The translations under genes and the position numbers were made by a program. From positions 1-6,706 of the forward strand of contig JAGADS010000212.1 in NCBI GenBank assembly GCA_017613485.1: 6,706 nucleotides of DNA, in the 5' to 3' direction. Below the pieces are notes generated by a model. That model searched no databases, had not been told where the DNA came from, and saw nothing but the letters and a program-made list of their open reading frames with translations. This document shows, piece after piece, positions 6,177 to 6,706 of this stretch. This DNA is from Treponema sp. GTDB lineage: Bacteria; Spirochaetota; Spirochaetia; Treponematales; Treponemataceae. Every line of letters begins with the position of its first letter. The first letter of the stretch is position 1.

Positions 6177-6249
6177 TGGGACGTCGTCAAGTGGTAAGAC
6201 AATGGCTTTTGGTGCCATCATTCCGCTGGTTCGAATCCAGCCGTCCCAG
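6177..6249 (+). tRNA. tRNA-Gln (anticodon TTG)
   Basis: A full cloverleaf can be drawn by hand. The acceptor stem TGGGACG (6177-6183) pairs with CGTCCCA (6242-6248), with discriminator G6249. The D stem GTC/GAC is at 6186-6188 and 6198-6200. The anticodon stem ATGGC/GCCAT is at 6202-6206 and 6214-6218 around loop TTTTGGT, giving anticodon TTG (6209-6211). The T arm GCTGG-TTCGAAT-CCAGC spans 6225-6241. The anticodon reads CAA (and CAG by wobble). The 3' CCA is not encoded, so it must be added by tRNA nucleotidyltransferase. The gene lies 21 bp after spoVG and 53 bp before rplY, so it may be cut out of a longer transcript. Confidence 0.96.
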
Positions 6250-6266
6250 TTTTTATAATAAAACTG
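6247..6266 (+). promoter_or_regulatory. Inverted repeat at the tRNA 3' end enclosing a TATAAT box
   Basis: CAGTTTT (6247-6253) and AAAACTG (6260-6266) form a 7-bp inverted repeat around TATAAT (6254-6259). The first three bases belong to the tRNA 3' end. It could be a weak terminator or processing signal, but no long T run follows. TATAAT matches a -10 box for rplY, yet the matching -35 position falls in the tRNA T loop (TTCGAA) and is poor. Its role is undecided. Confidence 0.3.
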
Positions 6267-6302
6267 TTTAAGCAAATACTATTTTTTAAGGAGTTCTAAC
6301 CT

Positions 6303-6706
6303 ATGGAACGTTTTGTTATTAACGCAAAGACACGTAAAGAAACTGGTAAGGCCGTGTCAAAGAAAATTCGTGCACAGGGACATCTTCCGGCTGTTGCATA
6401 CAACGAAAAGGGTGAATCTATCATGCTGGAAATAGATGCAGCAGAATTTTCCAAGGCATGGCGTTCAATTACAAAGACAACTTTGGTCTGCCTCAAGATT
6501 GACGGTCAGGATAACCTGGCATACATCAAGGATACCGAATACGATATCAAGACAGACAAAAACCTTCATGCAGATTTCCACATCGTAAGTGGAAACAAGC
6601 CTATTACAGCTGTTCTCAAGATTCGTCTTTCTGGAAATGCAGCTGGTGTTCTTAAGGGCGGCTTCCTTGTAAAGCATGTTCCTGATGTAAAGCTCAAGGC
6701 TCTTCC
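6303..6706 (+). CDS. rplY: 50S ribosomal protein L25, Ctc-type (3' end outside window)
   Basis: L25 binds 5S rRNA in the large subunit. Long forms carry an added TL5/Ctc domain and belong to the general stress protein Ctc group. The first 134 codons are present and open to the window edge. The start reads MERFVINAKTRKETGKAVSK, followed by RAQGHLPAVAYNEKG (24-38) and the beta-rich 5S-binding domain to about residue 95. After it comes the start of the second domain, with NAAGVLKGGFLVKH at about 112-125. Reaching that domain shows this is the long form, probably about 200 residues when complete. AAGGAG (6288-6293) is the ribosome site, 9 bp before the ATG. In Bacillus and Borrelia a ctc/L25 gene also lies near spoVG, often with pth next. 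Confidence 0.93.
   Translation, partial: MERFVINAKTRKETGKAVSKKIRAQGHLPAVAYNEKGESIMLEIDAAEFSKAWRSITKTTLVCLKIDGQDNLAYIKDTEYDIKTDKNLHADFHIVSGNKPITAVLKIRLSGNAAGVLKGGFLVKHVPDVKLKAL

Noticed and set aside
5919..6275. 118-codon minus-strand open frame across spoVG, the tRNA and the following gap
   Set aside because: It is antisense to spoVG and runs through the whole tRNA gene. I recognise no motifs in it.
1..6706. Search by eye for CRISPR arrays, insertion sequences, phage genes and riboswitches
   Set aside because: No regular direct repeats with spacers, no transposase or terminal inverted repeats, and no aptamer-like leader were seen. The only tandem repeat is inside the acidic gene.

Overview
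The window looks like core chromosome of a spirochaete, most likely a Treponema. The reasons are the treponeme-like L27 N-terminus ([19 protein letters not shown]), the run rpmA-obg-nadD-yqeK-LCP-rsfS, and a spoVG followed by an L25/Ctc gene in what looks like a non-sporulating organism. The genus is inferred from remembered protein resemblance, not from a search. I see no mobile element, CRISPR array or phage gene.

Layout. Positions 3-53 hold the last codons of a gene that is probably the Prp-type protease usually found between rplU and rpmA. rpmA (86-349) follows and ends in a strong intrinsic terminator (381-417). Immediately after it begins a tightly packed plus-strand operon: obg (433-1563), nadD (2 bp later), yqeK (1 bp later), an LCP/LytR-type membrane-anchored gene (4-bp ATGA overlap) and rsfS (12 bp later). 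The operon joins ribosome assembly and silencing (Obg, RsfS), NAD synthesis (NadD), dinucleoside polyphosphate turnover (YqeK) and probably cell-envelope work (LCP protein).

The only minus-strand gene (4503-4814) encodes a 103-residue protein of which 53 residues are Asp or Glu, with no Lys or His. It has a good Shine-Dalgarno site and contains a small in-frame tandem duplication. It converges on rsfS with 24 bp between the stop codons and diverges from ispE across a 149-bp AT-rich region.

The right-hand unit runs on the plus strand. A near-consensus sigma70-type promoter (4927-4955) sits so close to the ispE ATG (4964) that the mRNA should be leaderless. ispE (MEP isoprenoid pathway) is followed by spoVG (nucleic-acid-binding regulator), tRNA-Gln(TTG) and rplY/ctc (L25), which runs off the right edge. 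The order ispE ... spoVG ... ctc resembles a shortened version of the Bacillus arrangement.

Most of the window is ordinary housekeeping sequence. The points most worth a second look are the hyperacidic minus-strand protein, the predicted leaderless ispE transcript, and the LCP protein that lacks several arginines typical of the family's active site.
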